From assembly GCA_026826555.1 (NCBI GenBank), contig JAKSZT010000116.1, positions 3,362,387 to 3,426,386 on the forward strand: DNA of 64,000 bases. The letters run 5' to 3'. Below the pieces are notes generated by a model. That model had not been told where the DNA came from and did no database searches. It was given only the letters and a program-made list of their open reading frames with translations. Source of the DNA: Tolypeutes matacus. Taxonomy: Eukaryota > Chordata > Mammalia > Cingulata > Chlamyphoridae. Below, piece by piece: positions 31,797 through 42,918 of this stretch. Within the stretch, counting starts at the first letter, position 1, and the number at the start of each line of letters is the position of its first letter. A program made the translations under genes and the position numbers.

Positions 31797-32725
31797 GGTT
31801 CTCACAGCCTGTTTTTGAAACTGGGGTCACCTGACTCTTAAGGTCCAAGTAAATAGAGTAACCCATGCAGACAGGCCCATGTTCACTCGTGGTGAGAAAG
31901 CTTTTCCAACCAAACATTTCCCTTGGCTGCAGAGTCTAGAAGGCTGTGTTGGCCTGCACAGGGTTGTGTGCCACCAACCCTCAAAGATTGATGTTCTGTG
32001 TACAATCATTTTATTCTTTTCTTTTGTACATCTCTACATTAGGGAGCCACCCAATTCTTTGGCATTGTGAGTAATGAAAAGAGCTTACAAATGAAGATAT
32101 CTACTTAGGTGTAAGGGGTTTTCTTGTGTTTTGGCAGAATACAGAAGAGTGTGGAAATGGGCAATTTAGGAAGCTCTTCTTAATTCTGTATGTATTTGCC
32201 TACCAAATAAGTCTACTGAGGAAGCAGCAAGATGAGGTAAAGAAAATTTTCAAGATGGTAGTCATGGTGTGTAGGACTTCCATTTCCCTTTGAATATCTC
32301 CAAAGAGAATGTGAAGAGAGGGATATAATTTATCTCTCTTTCCTTTAAAGAGCAAATGCAAAACCAACTGACTTCCTAACATGTATACTATAAAGTGCAA
32401 ATGTTTATTATAGGAGAAGGATAGTTATGTATTGGGAATCCCAGGATAGAGCATTTCTTGTGCCTGAAACAGGACAGGTTTCTTGTGGACAACAGTACAT
32501 ACATCAGAGACCACCACCATGATCTGTGGGGTTTGGAGGGGCAGGGCTTTGGGGGTTAGACTGGACTATGACAGGAAGTGCTGGCAGCCAGCCAGGGGTG
32601 TGACCAGGACCACTGGATCAAACCCAGAATCAAGATCTTCTTATGGATCCCTCCCTCTTTGCTTCAGGTGGTGTATGTTAATAATCCCACTGTGACCTGA
32701 CTGCAACTTGATACTTAGCTTCTTG
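31797..32725. other. 3' flank of provirus, no gene
   Basis: Unique-looking moderate G/C sequence. Short open frames on both strands have no recognisable domains. The empty-site junction would read ...ggtttccttcct then ggttctcac..., joining 22958 to 31797. Confidence 0.45.
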
Positions 32726-32840
32726 AAGACCCTGCAGTCTTCCATATGGCAGTGGTGGCAGTCACCATTTTACAATTTTACCAGCAATGAATGAGCATCC
32801 CTCTTTCTTTCTCCACATCCTTCCAACACTTGTGGGTGTT
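32726..32840 (-). mobile_element. Old L1 ORF2 3' scrap
   Basis: 'ccattttacaattttaccag', 'gaatgagcatccctctttct' and 'ccaacacttgtgggt' follow the antisense of the conserved L1 ORF2 C-terminal region (compare 48410-48465). About 100 bp survives. Confidence 0.55.
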
Positions 32841-32848
32841 TTAAATTA

Positions 32849-33141
32849 TTTTTTTTTCATTTTTTCTTTTTGTACCTTTATTGACAATGCACATTAAAAG
32901 CAAACAATCCAACAAACAAATAAAACACACACCAGACTTTTAAAAGGTTGCCCAAAAAGATGCTCCAAGGAAAGTTTCTTCTATCCATTTTGTTGCTTGA
33001 AGATACCTCTCACCCATGGTATCAAGAAATTCCAGCCTTGTGGATTCTGGCAACTTAAAAAAGAGGAGTGGGAGCACCACCAGCAATACAACCTGCCTCA
33101 AAGTCAATTAATAGAAAGACACATGGTTCTAATGAAGGAAG
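32849..33141 (-). pseudogene. Possible retrocopy of an mRNA 3' end
   Basis: Read on the minus strand, this stretch ends in AATAAA (complement at 32877-32882), then after a short A-rich spacer an A run (T run at 32849-32858). That is the pattern of a reverse-transcribed poly(A)+ RNA. No protein is recognisable, so only a 3' UTR may have been copied. The parent gene is unknown. The upstream end abuts the ERV LTR at 33142. Confidence 0.4.
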
Positions 33142-33604
33142 TGTTGTGGCCCTAACCCCCCTCAGCAGAAACCCACAGCTTTAGGAAGATAAGCATCCCC
33201 CATCCCTTTGTCCCTTCCTCCCTTTTCTCTCTGGAATCCACATCCTTAGGAAGATAAGCACTCCCTGCCTGCCCCTTTCAACTGGAATTTACAACTCTAA
33301 ACAACTAATGACTCTTTTCCTCCTTAATAGCCCTCTGCTTTAGGAAGATAAGCTAAACTCACTCCTTTTCCTTTTGTAACTCCTGTCTGCCCACTTGCTT
33401 AGGAATTTGCCTACTATATAAACTTATGGAAACCAAGACAGGGTGCACAGATTTTTTGGAGACTTGACTCTCCTCTGGGCCCTCACATGGTGCACAGATT
33501 TTTTGGAGACTTGACTCTCCTCTGGGCCCTCACATAATAAAACCTTGTTCCTCTGCCTCTCAGAGTACCACTTGGATTTTTCATTGTCTAAGTTGTCTGC
33601 CACA
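33142..33604 (+). repeat. LTR of tRNA-Glu-type class I ERV
   Basis: It runs from TGTTGTGG to CACA. TATA box 'tatataaa' at 33415-33422, AATAAA at 33536-33541. A 47-bp block starting 'ggtgcacagatttttt' is tandemly duplicated at 33442-33488 and 33489-33535, between TATA box and poly(A) signal and so in the transcribed R region. The two units look identical by eye. Confidence 0.82.
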
Positions 33605-33609
33605 ATATT

Positions 33610-33627
33610 TGGGTCCCTAACCAGGAA
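33610..33627 (+). promoter_or_regulatory. Primer-binding site, tRNA-Glu-like
   Basis: 'tgggtccctaaccaggaa' follows the LTR after five bases and matches the complement of a tRNA-Glu 3' end at about 15 of 18 positions. Confidence 0.7.
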
Positions 33628-33947
33628 AGTCCTACTAAGCAGGCCTGTTGTGCCTCTGGCTTGGGGCTGATGGGTGCAGCTGAGAGAATTCTACAAGTGA
33701 AAGAGGTGGGTTCCACCCATCCCCATAATGGGACATCCTTCAGAGGCAGTCCATGTGGGTTTCATCCTAACACCTCAGCCTGACTCAGTGGGGAGGCAGA
33801 TTCCAGAAAGATAACATTCCAGGTGCCAAGTCCTCAGTCAGGCCCATCTCTGGATGGAAGGGGAGACTGATCACTTCCTAAAGTCTCAAATATTGCTATC
33901 CCAGGATAGGGCAGACCCTGCAAGGAGGACTACATAATCTTTGAGTG

Positions 33948-34535
33948 ATTGTGTGTGTGAGGATAACAGAGGCTTGCCTATGTTATTCCAGTCTGTGACT
34001 CCACAGCTTGTGCTATGGAGCCTGTGTGGACCCTAACCTGTTTTCTGCAGCTATGTCATTTGTCATAATGACCCACCCCAAACTCAGTCTGGGTGCCTTA
34101 GCCAAGATAAGCCAAAGTTCTTGTGAGACATGCAGACAGGCAGGCATCTGAGTGGCCTCAGAAGAGGCAACACATTCCTTCATCTGTCTTGCACCACCAT
34201 CTCAGGGTGTGGGCTTTCTACTGTTAATTCTTGAGGAAGGAAATGTGTAACTTCTCAGCAATTGTGTGTATGAGTGAGGATGACAGAAACTTGCCTCTGT
34301 TATTCCAGTCTGTGACTCCACAGCTTTTGCTATGGAGCCTCTGTGGGCCCTAACCTGTTTTCCATGGCTACATCATACAGCATAATGGCTAATCCTGAAC
34401 TCAGCCTGGCAACCTTAGCTAAGATGAGCCAAAGTTCTCATGAGAGATGTGGACAGGTGGGCATCTGAGTGGACTTGAAAGAGGCACCCCCTTTCCTTTG
34501 TCTGTCTTGTGCCACTAATGCAGGGTATGGACTCA
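33948..34535 (+). repeat. About 313-bp tandem duplication in the ERV leader
   Basis: Unit 1 starts 'attgtgtgtgtgagg' at 33948 and unit 2 'attgtgtgtatgag' at 34261. Both contain 'tccagtctgtgactccacag', a 'gagccaaagttct'-like phrase and 'ggcatctgagtgg'. They have diverged substantially, so the duplication is old. Confidence 0.8.
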
Positions 34536-34539
34536 TCAC

Positions 34540-35065
34540 AGTCAAAATCTACTGTCTTAAACTGCATGCTCAAGAATTTCAAGAAGGGCTTTTCTGGAGA
34601 TTGTGACATCAAGATGTACCCTGGCACCCTCTGAACCTTATGTGAAGTAGAATGGCCCACTTTTAATGTAACCTGGCCCTTAGGTGCCTGGATATAGACA
34701 GAGTCCACACAATGTGGCTGGTTTTCACAGGAACTGCTGTCCACCCCAATCAGTCACCCTACATTGACTCTTGGTTAGAGATAGCCCAGAATCTGCCCTC
34801 TTTGGTTTGTGCATTGGACAGGGCAGGGCCTTGGTTGCACAGGGAATGGGGCTCCAGCAGCCAGTCATTCATCAGAGGTCCTCAGAAAGAGGACCAACCA
34901 CTTCCACCACTACAACCATATTCTCTGGCCATTCTAGCCTCTCCTCCTAGCCTGGGAGTGCAGTCAGATCTCCCAGAAACACCCCCACATTCAGCCCCTC
35001 AGAGAACATTGAACTGCTCTGAGGAAATCCCCAGAACCCCTATAGCAAGGAGAGGTGAGGAGAAT
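34540..35065 (+). pseudogene. gag matrix remnant of tRNA-Glu-type ERV
   Basis: Short stretches near 34565-34700 read like gammaretroviral matrix (a 'KNFKKGFSGD' piece, then 'VEWPTFNVTWPLGAW'), with in-frame stops between. They are followed by proline-rich, decayed sequence to about 35060. Everything after matrix is missing. It is not functional. Confidence 0.6.
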
Positions 35066-35955
35066 AAATAAATAAATAAATCTTTTTAAAAATATAATAA
35101 ATCTTTTTAAAAATTGGGTAGAATTGACATCTGGATGATATTTAGTCTCCACAATCCATAAGCATGGAATGGTATTCCAATTAATTAAACCTTTTTTGAC
35201 TTAACAATGCATTGTCATTTTCTGAATATAAGTGCTTTACATCATTGATTAAGTTTATTCCTAAATATGTGATTCTTTTAGTCACTATTGTAAATGGAAT
35301 TTTTTTCCTGACTTCTTCCTCAGGTTGCACATTCCTAGTGTCTTTTAAGTAGATTTCATCTGATATAAGTATAGCTAATCCAGCTTTTTTTTTTTTCTGC
35401 ATGTATGGAATATCATTTTCAAGTCTTTCACCGTCAATCTATTGATATCCTTGGGTCTAAGGTGAGTTTTCTTGTAGACAGCATATAGCTGGTTCATATT
35501 TTCTTATCCATTCTTCCAATCTGTGTCTTTTGATTGTGGTGTTTAAGCCATTAACATTCAATGTTATTACTATAAAGGCAGTTCTTATTTCACCCATGTT
35601 GACCTTTGGGATTTATCTGTCATTTTATAATTTCACCACTCTTTTTGAGACTTTGATTTATTTTTACTAATATAATCTTCTTTTCTAGACTCTTCCAAGC
35701 TTCTCTTTCCTGTATTTTCAGAATGTAGCACATCTTTTAGTATTTCCTGCAAAACTGGAACCTTGTTATAAACTTTCTCAGTTTCTGTATATGTATGAAA
35801 ATTCTAAACCTTCCCTCAGTTTTGAAAGGCAATCTTACCAGATATAAGATTCTTGGCTGGTAGTTTTTCTCTTGCAGTATCTTAAATATATCATACCAGT
35901 GTCTTCTTGCTTCCATGGTTTCTGATAAGAAATCAGCAGTTAATATTATTGGGTA

Positions 35956-36618
35956 TCACTTATCTGTTATGCATTGCTTTTCTCTTTCTGCTACCGGAAT
36001 TCTTTCTTTGTGTTTTGCACTTGACCTTCTGATTAGCATGTGTCTTGGGGTTGGTCTATTCAGATTTATTTGGATGGGAGTATGTTGTACTTCTTGGAAA
36101 TGGATATCTAAGCCCTTCAATAGGGCTAGGAAATTTTCTACCATTCTTTCTTCAAATATTCCTACTGCTCTCTTTCCCTTTTCTTCTTCTTCTGGGACAC
36201 CCATTGCACATATGTTTGCATGTGTCTTGCTGCTGTTTAGTTCCCTGAGACCTTGTTCATTTTTTTCCATTTTATTCTTCATCTATTCTTTTGTATATTC
36301 ACTTCTTTAGGCCAATTCTTCAATCTCACTAATCCTTTCTTCTGCTTCCTCATATCTGCTGTTATATATGATTCCAAGTATTTTTAATTAATTTATTGAA
36401 CCTTTGATTCCTTTAAGATCTGCTATTTTTCTATGTATGCTTTCAAATTCTTCTTTGTGCTCATCCAATATCATTTTAATATCCCTAATCTCTTCAGCCA
36501 TCCCATTGAATTTATTAAGGAGATTTGTTTGAACATCTATTATTAGTTGTCTTAGCTCATTTATGTCATCTGGAGGCTTGTTTTGATCCTTTAATTGGGT
36601 TGTAAATACCTGTTTCAT
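35956..36618 (-). pseudogene. L1 ORF1p remnant, two pieces
   Basis: The piece at 36618-36388 is coiled-coil-like ('EEIRDIKMILDEHKEEF'). The piece at 36282-35956 has 'ICAMGVPEEEEKGKRA' and 'NLNRPTPRHMLIR', the conserved RRM/CTD entry. A gap with stops lies between. It is dead by frameshift and stops. Confidence 0.8.
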
Positions 36619-36899
36619 TTTCTGGATTGCAATTTGTTGGTGTCTTGGTATCTGGCTTACTAGATGTATTTATTCTGAGTGCAGTTTCTCTATTTAGCTT
36701 AGGGCTTTCTTGACCTTTCTCCCTTGCTGGTTGTGTAGTAGGAACTGAGGATGTAGGTGATGCTACAAGCTGTGTAGTTTTGAGCTGACTGCCTTGTCCC
36801 AGGGACTGATGAATACTCTCCCACCTTTCTTCTTAGTGAGGGGCAGGGACAAAGTCACAGCCATATGTAATAATTGAGGTCTAGACTATAGTTGCCCAG

Positions 36900-37900
36900 A
36901 GTGACTGATGATGATTCCCACTCCTTTCTCCCCTGCCTGGGTTGGGGATGGAGCTGCAGGTGTGGGCAGCAATCTGAGCTCTTTGGGTTCAAAATGACCA
37001 CAGTTGCCCCAGTACACTTCCAAATTTTCAGTCTGTGCTGGCCAAATGTACCTGCAGTTACCTGGAGAGGCTGATGCAGGTTGTGCCAGCTTCATCCCTG
37101 CCAGAGGTGGGGCTGAAGCCTAGGCTAGGGCTGCAGTGTGATCTGCAGTGTGATCAGGTGGAAAGAAGCTGATCCCAACCTTCACCATGATTTTCAATCA
37201 GCCCCAATTCCCCTCATGCTGGGGGTGGAATCAAAATGGTGGCACTAGCCTCTTTCTGATTTGGATAGATTCCAACTTTATCTGTTCTTAGGGTTATACT
37301 TTAGCCAGCCAAATTTCCTAATCAGTAGCTGAGGTTGGTAGCCAACCATATCTTCCTTCCTTGGTTTTAGGAATTGGAGCTTCCAATTCCAGCCACAAAA
37401 TAGCTCCTGAGGTGGCTTGCAGTGCCAGAGTAGGATGAGCACTGGACTCCAAGACATGTCCTGTATTTTCCAGAAGAGGATGTTGCAGGTCTTCCACCTT
37501 CTTCCCTGCCAGATATGGGGCTGGGGATTATGCTAGAGCTGCAATCTGATCCAGACAGAAAATAGCCAGTCCCTTCCAGCACTGTGATTTTCAGTCCACC
37601 ACACTTCCTCTTATGCCAGGTGCAGAGCTAAAATGGCAGCTACTGGCCACTTTCTGACTTGAACATGTTAAAACTATTCTTGTTTTTAGTATTATACCTT
37701 AGCCAGCCCAATTTACTAATCAGTAGGTGAAGTTGGTACTCAACTGTCTCTTCTTCCCCCATTTTTGGAAAATGGAGATTACAGTTCCAGCCATGGAATA
37801 TATCCTGAGGTGGCTTGCACTGTCAGTGGAATATGGATACCAGCGTCTGTGGTATGGAGTGCTCTACTCCTACATCATCTCTGCAGATGTGCAGTCTCTT
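36900..37900 (-). repeat. Two promoter monomers in L1 5' UTR
   Basis: Blocks 'ccagccacaaaatagctcct' (about 37388) and 'ccagccatggaatatatcct' (about 37786) sit in the same larger context, giving a period of about 398 bp. The same doublet occurs in the plus-strand L1 at 55768-57100. Confidence 0.65.
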
Positions 37901-38689
37901 CCTTCCATTTTTTCAAGGATTGCAGGATGCTCTTCTTGTATCCTAGAGCCCCCAACTGAGGAGTGGGGAAGTGCTTTTGTAAATACCGAAATGTTTGTAT
38001 GGTTTTATAAATGGGTAAGGGGTATTTTTTGGAGGAATTGTGAAATGCTTGATGGAAAAGGCCAAGATCGCTTTGAAGAGACTGTTGATAGCAATATGGA
38101 CACTAAAGAGACTTTCTATGATGCCTTAGAAGTAAATGATGAAACTTTTATTGGAAACTGGAGGAAAGGCTATCCATGTTTTAAAGTGGCAGAGAACTTA
38201 ACAAGATTAACTCCTGGTGTTATATGGAAGACAGAATTTTAAAATGGCAAACCAGTGCATTTAGCCAAAGAACTTTCAAAGATAAACTCGGAGAATGTGG
38301 CTTGGCTTCTCTTGCAGCTTATAGCAAAATACTATACGAGAGAAATACACTAAGGACTGAACTTTTGGGCAAAAAGAAAACAGAAACTAATTCTGGAACT
38401 TCCAAGTTTCTGGAAATCAAATTCCCAGATGAAAACGCCCTATATGAAGACTTTACTAAACTTGGAACTCATAACTCAGAATTGAAGATGCAGTTATCTC
38501 AGAAAGACTTGTGGAAAGTCTTCCTGTCTAATGGCTTGAACCCCTGCTTCCTGCATGATAAACAACAAATTTTTGAGAATACTGCATGAACAAAACCACT
38601 GTCAACTTGGACAAAAGAGGACATGGAAAGGAGAGACTGAAGGAGAAAAAGCTTTATGAAGAAAACCGTGGAAGCAGCCTTTTGAGAAG

Positions 38690-39008
38690 CAGTTTTGATA
38701 TTGGAAAGGCCCCAGGAGAAGAGAAACAAGCCATTCGCCTGATTGTCTACAGCTGACCTTGTGGAGGAAACAGGAGCTAAGCCCGGAGAGAAACGCAGCC
38801 CCGGGAAGAGAGGAACCCCAGAAGCCTGAACCCTGGCAAACGCCGGCAGCTGTCTTGCTCTAACACGTGGCAATAGACTGTGGTGAGAGAAGAAACTTAA
38901 TGCTTTATGGCCTGGTATTTGTGGACTTCTATCCCAAATAAATACCCTTTATAAAGACCAACCCATTTTTGGTATTTCACATTAGCACCCCTTTGGCTGA
39001 CTAATACA
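38690..39008 (+). repeat. MaLR-type LTR, shortened 5' part
   Basis: It is the reverse-complement homologue of 13390-13967 and 61624-62235. Shared are 'aataaataccctttataaa' (about 38937) and the end 'ggctgactaataca'. The first third is missing or replaced. Confidence 0.8.
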
Positions 39009-39013
39009 GAATT

Positions 39014-39031
39014 TGGTACCAGAAATGGGGT
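39014..39031 (+). promoter_or_regulatory. Primer-binding site, tRNA-Leu-like
   Basis: 'tggtaccagaaatggggt' follows the LTR end after five bases ('gaatt'). A TGGTACC start fits the tRNA-Leu class used by ERVL/MaLR elements. Confidence 0.7.
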
Positions 39032-39159
39032 GATTGTCACACCTTACCAATCTTTGGGTTAGAGTCTTAGCTCTGGGAAATTACTCACTGCCCTATAGCA
39101 CAAGCTGAATCTTGGGGCTACTTACTCTGCTGTCATCTTGCTGGTTGTCTTCATAGGAT

Positions 39160-39240
39160 CTTTTTAATATATATATATATGTATATATGTATATATATAT
39201 ATTTGTCTTTTTTATTTTTTATTTTTATTTTTAATATATT
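39160..39240. repeat. TA/TG microsatellite and AT-rich junction
   Basis: Runs of 'atatatat' with 'gtatatatgta' interruptions, then T-rich sequence, lie between the MaLR-like piece and copy B of the unnamed repeat. Confidence 0.8.
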
Positions 39241-40165
39241 TTAAAAAGATGTTTAGATTACATAAATGTTACATAAAATATATAGGGGTTCCCATATTCC
39301 CCAATCCCCACACCACCCACATTTACCCACATTAACAACATCCTTCATTAGGGTGGTACATTCATTGCAATTGATGAACACATTTTAGAGCATTGCCACT
39401 AAGCATGGATTATAGTTTACTTTGCAGTTTACACACTGTCCCACACAATTCTGTAGGTTATAGGAAGATATACTATGGACTATATCTGCCATTGCAATGT
39501 CATTCAAGACAATTTCCAAGTCCCAAAAATACACCTGTATTACATATGTTTTCCCTCTTCCTGATCTCAGCACCTCCAGTGGTCAAATTCTTCTTTTGCT
39601 AGAATCAGAAGTCTATAGTAGAATATCAGTAAGTGCACTCTAGTCTATAGTTCATTTCCCAATCCTGAGTACTCTGGGATGGTCATGTTCACTCCACCTC
39701 CAATTGTGAGGGGACTTCAGTCCCATGTGGCCATTTCAGGTGGAGAGTCCCCTGATCCCAGTCTCTCTTCTCTTCTTGTCTTATTCTTTCTTTCTCATCC
39801 ACCATATGTTGCCGGTCAGGTGCTGGTCAGGACCTGGGTCCATGAAAATGGTGCTGCAGATGAGAAAGAAAGAATAAGACAAGAAGAGAAGAGAGACTGG
39901 AATCAGGGGACTATCCATCTGATATGGATAGAGGAGAATCTCTGGCTTGCAGTTGTGGGCTCTCTCAGTTCCTTGATACGGTAGCTTTCCATCATCACTT
40001 TATAGAGTTGTCCTGGGTGAGACCAATGAACTGGAGAGTAGGTGTTGCAACTCTATTGAGTCTCAGGGCCCAGCTAGCACATGCACAACCCAAAGGTTCA
40101 AATCTTTCAGATGTACACCTACTGACTCCAGCACCAACTAAGCTGACACCAGCTTGCTGGAACAC
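39240..40165 (-). repeat. Unnamed interspersed repeat, copy B
   Basis: It is the reverse-complement homologue of 3450-5890 and runs parallel with 45420-46995. Shared are 'gcttagattacataaatgtt'-type and 'gcaactaagcatgga'-type blocks. Truncated by the SINE junction near 40170, and it contains the palindrome described next. Confidence 0.65.
39746..39912. repeat. Near-perfect palindrome, 54-bp arms
   Basis: The left arm 39746-39799 and right arm 39859-39912 are reverse complements at 53 of 54 positions, around a 59-bp spacer. The arms are pyrimidine-rich ('cttctcttcttgtcttattc') and purine-rich respectively. The other copies of this repeat lack the structure, so it arose in this copy. Confidence 0.92.
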
Positions 40166-40176
40166 TTCCACAGGTT

Positions 40177-40193
40177 ACTTTATTTATTTATTT

Positions 40194-40250
<57 letters not shown>

Positions 40251-40625
40251 TTCCCCCTCCTTGCTGCTTGTGCTCATGGTCTGTTTTTTGTGTCCATTTG
40301 CTGCATGTTTTCCTCTGTTTCTGCTTTTCTCCCTTTGTTACATCATGTTGCTATGCCAGCTCTTCATGGGTGTATCCATCATTTCCCTGTGGGCACAGGC
40401 ATGGGCCATCAGCAATCCAGGTGTGAGGGCATTGGCTGCCAGCTCCATGGGCTTCCTGCAGGCATGGGCTATCAGCTGTCTGTGTGTGCAAGTGTGGGCA
40501 TGGGCCATCTGCTCTCTGTGGAGGTGAACCAGCTTGACCTCACCAGGAGGTCCCAGGAACTGAACCCAGGGTCTCCCATATGGTAGTAGGGAGCCCAATT
40601 ACTTGAACCACATCTGCTTCCCTGC
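40177..40625 (-). mobile_element. tRNA-derived SINE (DAS-like) with (AAAT)n tail
   Basis: On the minus strand the head begins near 40623 with 'ggaagcagatgtggttcaag'. A B-box-like 'GGTTCAGTTCC' has its complement at 40556-40566, one base from consensus. An A-box-like region lies upstream. The body has repeated 'gcccatgcc' phrases, and the tail is a long (AAAT)n (on plus, (TTTA)n at 40177-40251). It would be transcribed by RNA polymerase III and mobilised by L1. The resemblance to armadillo DAS SINEs is from general memory of that family. Confidence 0.75.
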
Positions 40626-40629
40626 TTAT

Positions 40630-42180
40630 AGGTTTTTATATGTTGTGTTTTTGTTTTCATTTGTCTCAAGAAATTTACTCATTTCTCTTGGAATTTCTTC
40701 TTTGACCTACTGATTATTTAAGGATGTGTTGTTTAATCTCCATATTTTTGTGAATTTTCCCTTTTTCCAACTGTTATTGATTTCCAGCTTCATTACATTA
40801 TGATCAGAGAGTGCTTTGTATAATTTCAATCTTTTTACATTTATTGAGATCTTTCTTGTGACCTAACCATGTTCTATCCTGGAGAATGGTCCAAGAGCAC
40901 ATGAAAAGAATGTATATCCTTTGGTTTTGGGATGCAACACTATAAATGTCTGTTAGGTATAGTTCATTCAGCATTCAACATAATACAAGTTCTTAGTTTC
41001 TTTATTTATCCTCTGTCCACATGTTGTTTCTAATGTTAAATTGTGTGTATTGAGGTCTCCAACTAATATTATACAGATGTCTTTTTCTCCCTGCCCCTTT
41101 TAGTAATATTTACTGACTTTATTCATCTCTTATAATGCTTTTGTATTTAAAACCTCTTTTTTTCCAATATTGGAATCACTACTACAGATCACTTTGGTTA
41201 ATATGTGCATGGAATATTTCTTCCAACATTTTACTTTCACTTTGATTTTATCCTTATATCTGAGGAGATTCTCCTGTAGACAACATATATATAGCTAATA
41301 TATTTTTTATTCATTCTATGTCTTTAGATTGGGGAGTTCAAGCATTAATGTTCAATATTATTACTTTAAAGGCATTACTTGATTCATCCATTTTATCCTT
41401 TGTCTTTCCCTTGTCATATCTTACTATTGTCTGTCTTTTAAGTCTTAACCCACCCTTCCTAATAATCTTTATTTGTACACTCTTCTCCAAGTCTCTCACC
41501 CTTATTTTTTTCCTTTCAGGCTGCAGCACTCCATTTAATATCTCTTATAGTTGTGGTAATTTGGTAACACATTCTTTCAGGTTTTGTTAATCTGTGAAGG
41601 CTGTAAACTCACTGTTATTTTTGAAGGACAGCTTTGTTGGATAGAGAATTCCTGACTGGCAATTTTTCTCATTCAGTACCTTAAATACATCTTACCAATT
41701 TCTTCTCACTTCCATGGTTTCTGATGAGAATCCAGCACTTAATCTTATTGAGGTTCTCTTTTATGTGATATATAGCTCTGCTCTTGCTGTGTTCAGAATC
41801 TTCTCTTTATTTCTGATATTTTCATTCTGAGTAGGTGTCTCAGAGTAAGACTATTAATATTTATTCCTTTTGGGGTACATTGTCCTTCTTTGGTATTGAT
41901 ATTACTGTCTTTCATAAGGGTTGGGAGTTTTCAGTAATTATTTCCTCAAGTATTTTTTCTGGCCCTTTTCCTATCTCTTCTCTTCTTGGGATACCAGTAA
42001 CAAATATGTTCGTGTGCTTCATGTTGTCATTCAATTCCCTGAGATGCTGTTCTATTTTTTCCATTATTCTCTCTCTCTGTTCTCCTGTCTTTTCAAGTTC
42101 AAATGTCCTTTCCTTGATTTCAATTGTTCTGTCATTTCAATTTTTTTTGTTTTATGTTCTAATGTATTTTTTTAAATCAA
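40630..42180 (-). mobile_element. L1 fragment (ORF2 5' part and ORF1 3' part)
   Basis: Antisense of the ORF2 endonuclease region (about 41530-40640; parallel with 51750-50980) followed upstream by the ORF1 region (about 42170-41600). No long intact frame remains. Both ends are abrupt. Confidence 0.75.
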
Positions 42181-42714
42181 ATTTTATAAAAGATAAAAAT
42201 TTATTCCAGAGTTATCAGTTTTCATACACAGTTCACAGACTAACCATTAACATCCCTATTAATGAATACTTGGGTGATGTAGTTTAATAAAAAAGCTTCT
42301 GAATTATAACAACACTGAAGAATAAAATAGCAACAGAAGTCAGAATATCAGTCACAAAATTGTCAAAGTCATACAAAACATTTACAGGAGACTGGCAAGC
42401 AATAAATTAAATTTTAAGTGCTATTTAATGAGAACCCTTTAAACAGTACAATTCCCCAACTGTTTAATATTAAACAATTTTTTGAAATTCTGTGATTCTT
42501 GACAATTTTTAAAATATTAAAAGAACTACCTACAACTTTCAAATATTTATTTGTTTATTTTAAATTTGAGTGAATTGATGTAAATTCCCATATAATGTGA
42601 TCGCATTATACCACAGAGGCAATCCTTGCTTTGTCAAGGTTTTTTCAATATTAGGGTGTTTATTAAATAAAGAATTGCTTTATTGATACATAAAATATAC
42701 AGTTTATAATGCAC
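42181..42714. other. AT-rich, no gene
   Basis: Low-complexity A/T-rich sequence. No frame, repeat or signal was recognised. Confidence 0.35.
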
Positions 42715-42918
42715 TAAGAGAGGATATCTGGGGCTTTCCCTCTCATTTCAAATGATATTCTCTTCCCAGGATCTGGCAATGTCTTTCCAGCAGGCTTCTC
42801 CTCAGGAGGTTTCTGGGAGGGGTCTCTTGGCCATGTGGTCAGTCAGACATATTGTCTGCTGGCCATGTTGTCAACTGAGCTGGCTGCCTTCCCCATTTCA
42901 CTATACAAACCTGCTTCA
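42715..42918 (-). repeat. Truncated 3' LTR (U3 part)
   Basis: It begins TGAAGCAGG on the minus strand at 42918. It tracks the U3 of the 63186-63690 LTR through 'gaggatatctgggg' versus 'gaggatatctggga'; R and U5 are missing. Confidence 0.75.

Larger units (their letters stand above)
33142..35070 (+). mobile_element. Class I ERV 5' end (LTR, leader, gag start), truncated
   Basis: An LTR is followed at the right distance by a tRNA-Glu-like primer site, a long leader with a duplicated block, and a broken matrix-like gag start. The element then stops at an A/T-rich join (about 35060-35100) to a minus-strand L1. No pol, env or 3' LTR of this element was seen. Confidence 0.8.
35075..37945 (-). mobile_element. 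L1, 5' part with internal loss (5' UTR, ORF1, scrap of ORF2)
   Basis: On the minus strand: 5' UTR at 37945-36660, ORF1 at about 36640-35940, then an ORF2 scrap at about 35880-35080 ('KKAGLAILISDEIYL' endonuclease-type text, then an RT/C-terminal-side join). The 5' UTR is homologous to that of the plus-strand L1 at 55768. The 5' end is cut at about 37945, where MaLR-like sequence starts. Confidence 0.82.
37946..39165 (+). mobile_element. ERVL/MaLR-like internal sequence plus LTR
   Basis: 37946-38680 resembles MaLR internal sequence (non-coding, phrases such as 'atatggacactaaagagact' and 'gtggcttggcttctcttgca'). An LTR follows at 38690-39008, then a tRNA-Leu-like primer site and a short piece of a second interior up to about 39165. 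The order interior-LTR-interior suggests recombination between elements or a larger array, since a primer site should follow only a 5' LTR. Confidence 0.65.

Noticed and set aside
35915..36310. Plus-strand open frame rich in Ser/Leu/Phe
   Set aside because: Antisense of L1 ORF1. The same is true at 337-985, 52229-52821 and 51025-51459.
37727..38242. 171-codon plus-strand open frame
   Set aside because: It crosses the join between L1 5' UTR and MaLR-like interior, so it is chance.
40177..40251. Regular short repeats resembling an array
   Set aside because: A simple (TTTA)n microsatellite that forms the tail of the SINE, not a CRISPR or regulatory array.
39924..40598. Open frames through the SINE and (TTTA)n tract
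   Set aside because: Low-complexity (Ile-Tyr-Leu-Phe) translation of a microsatellite plus tRNA-derived sequence.
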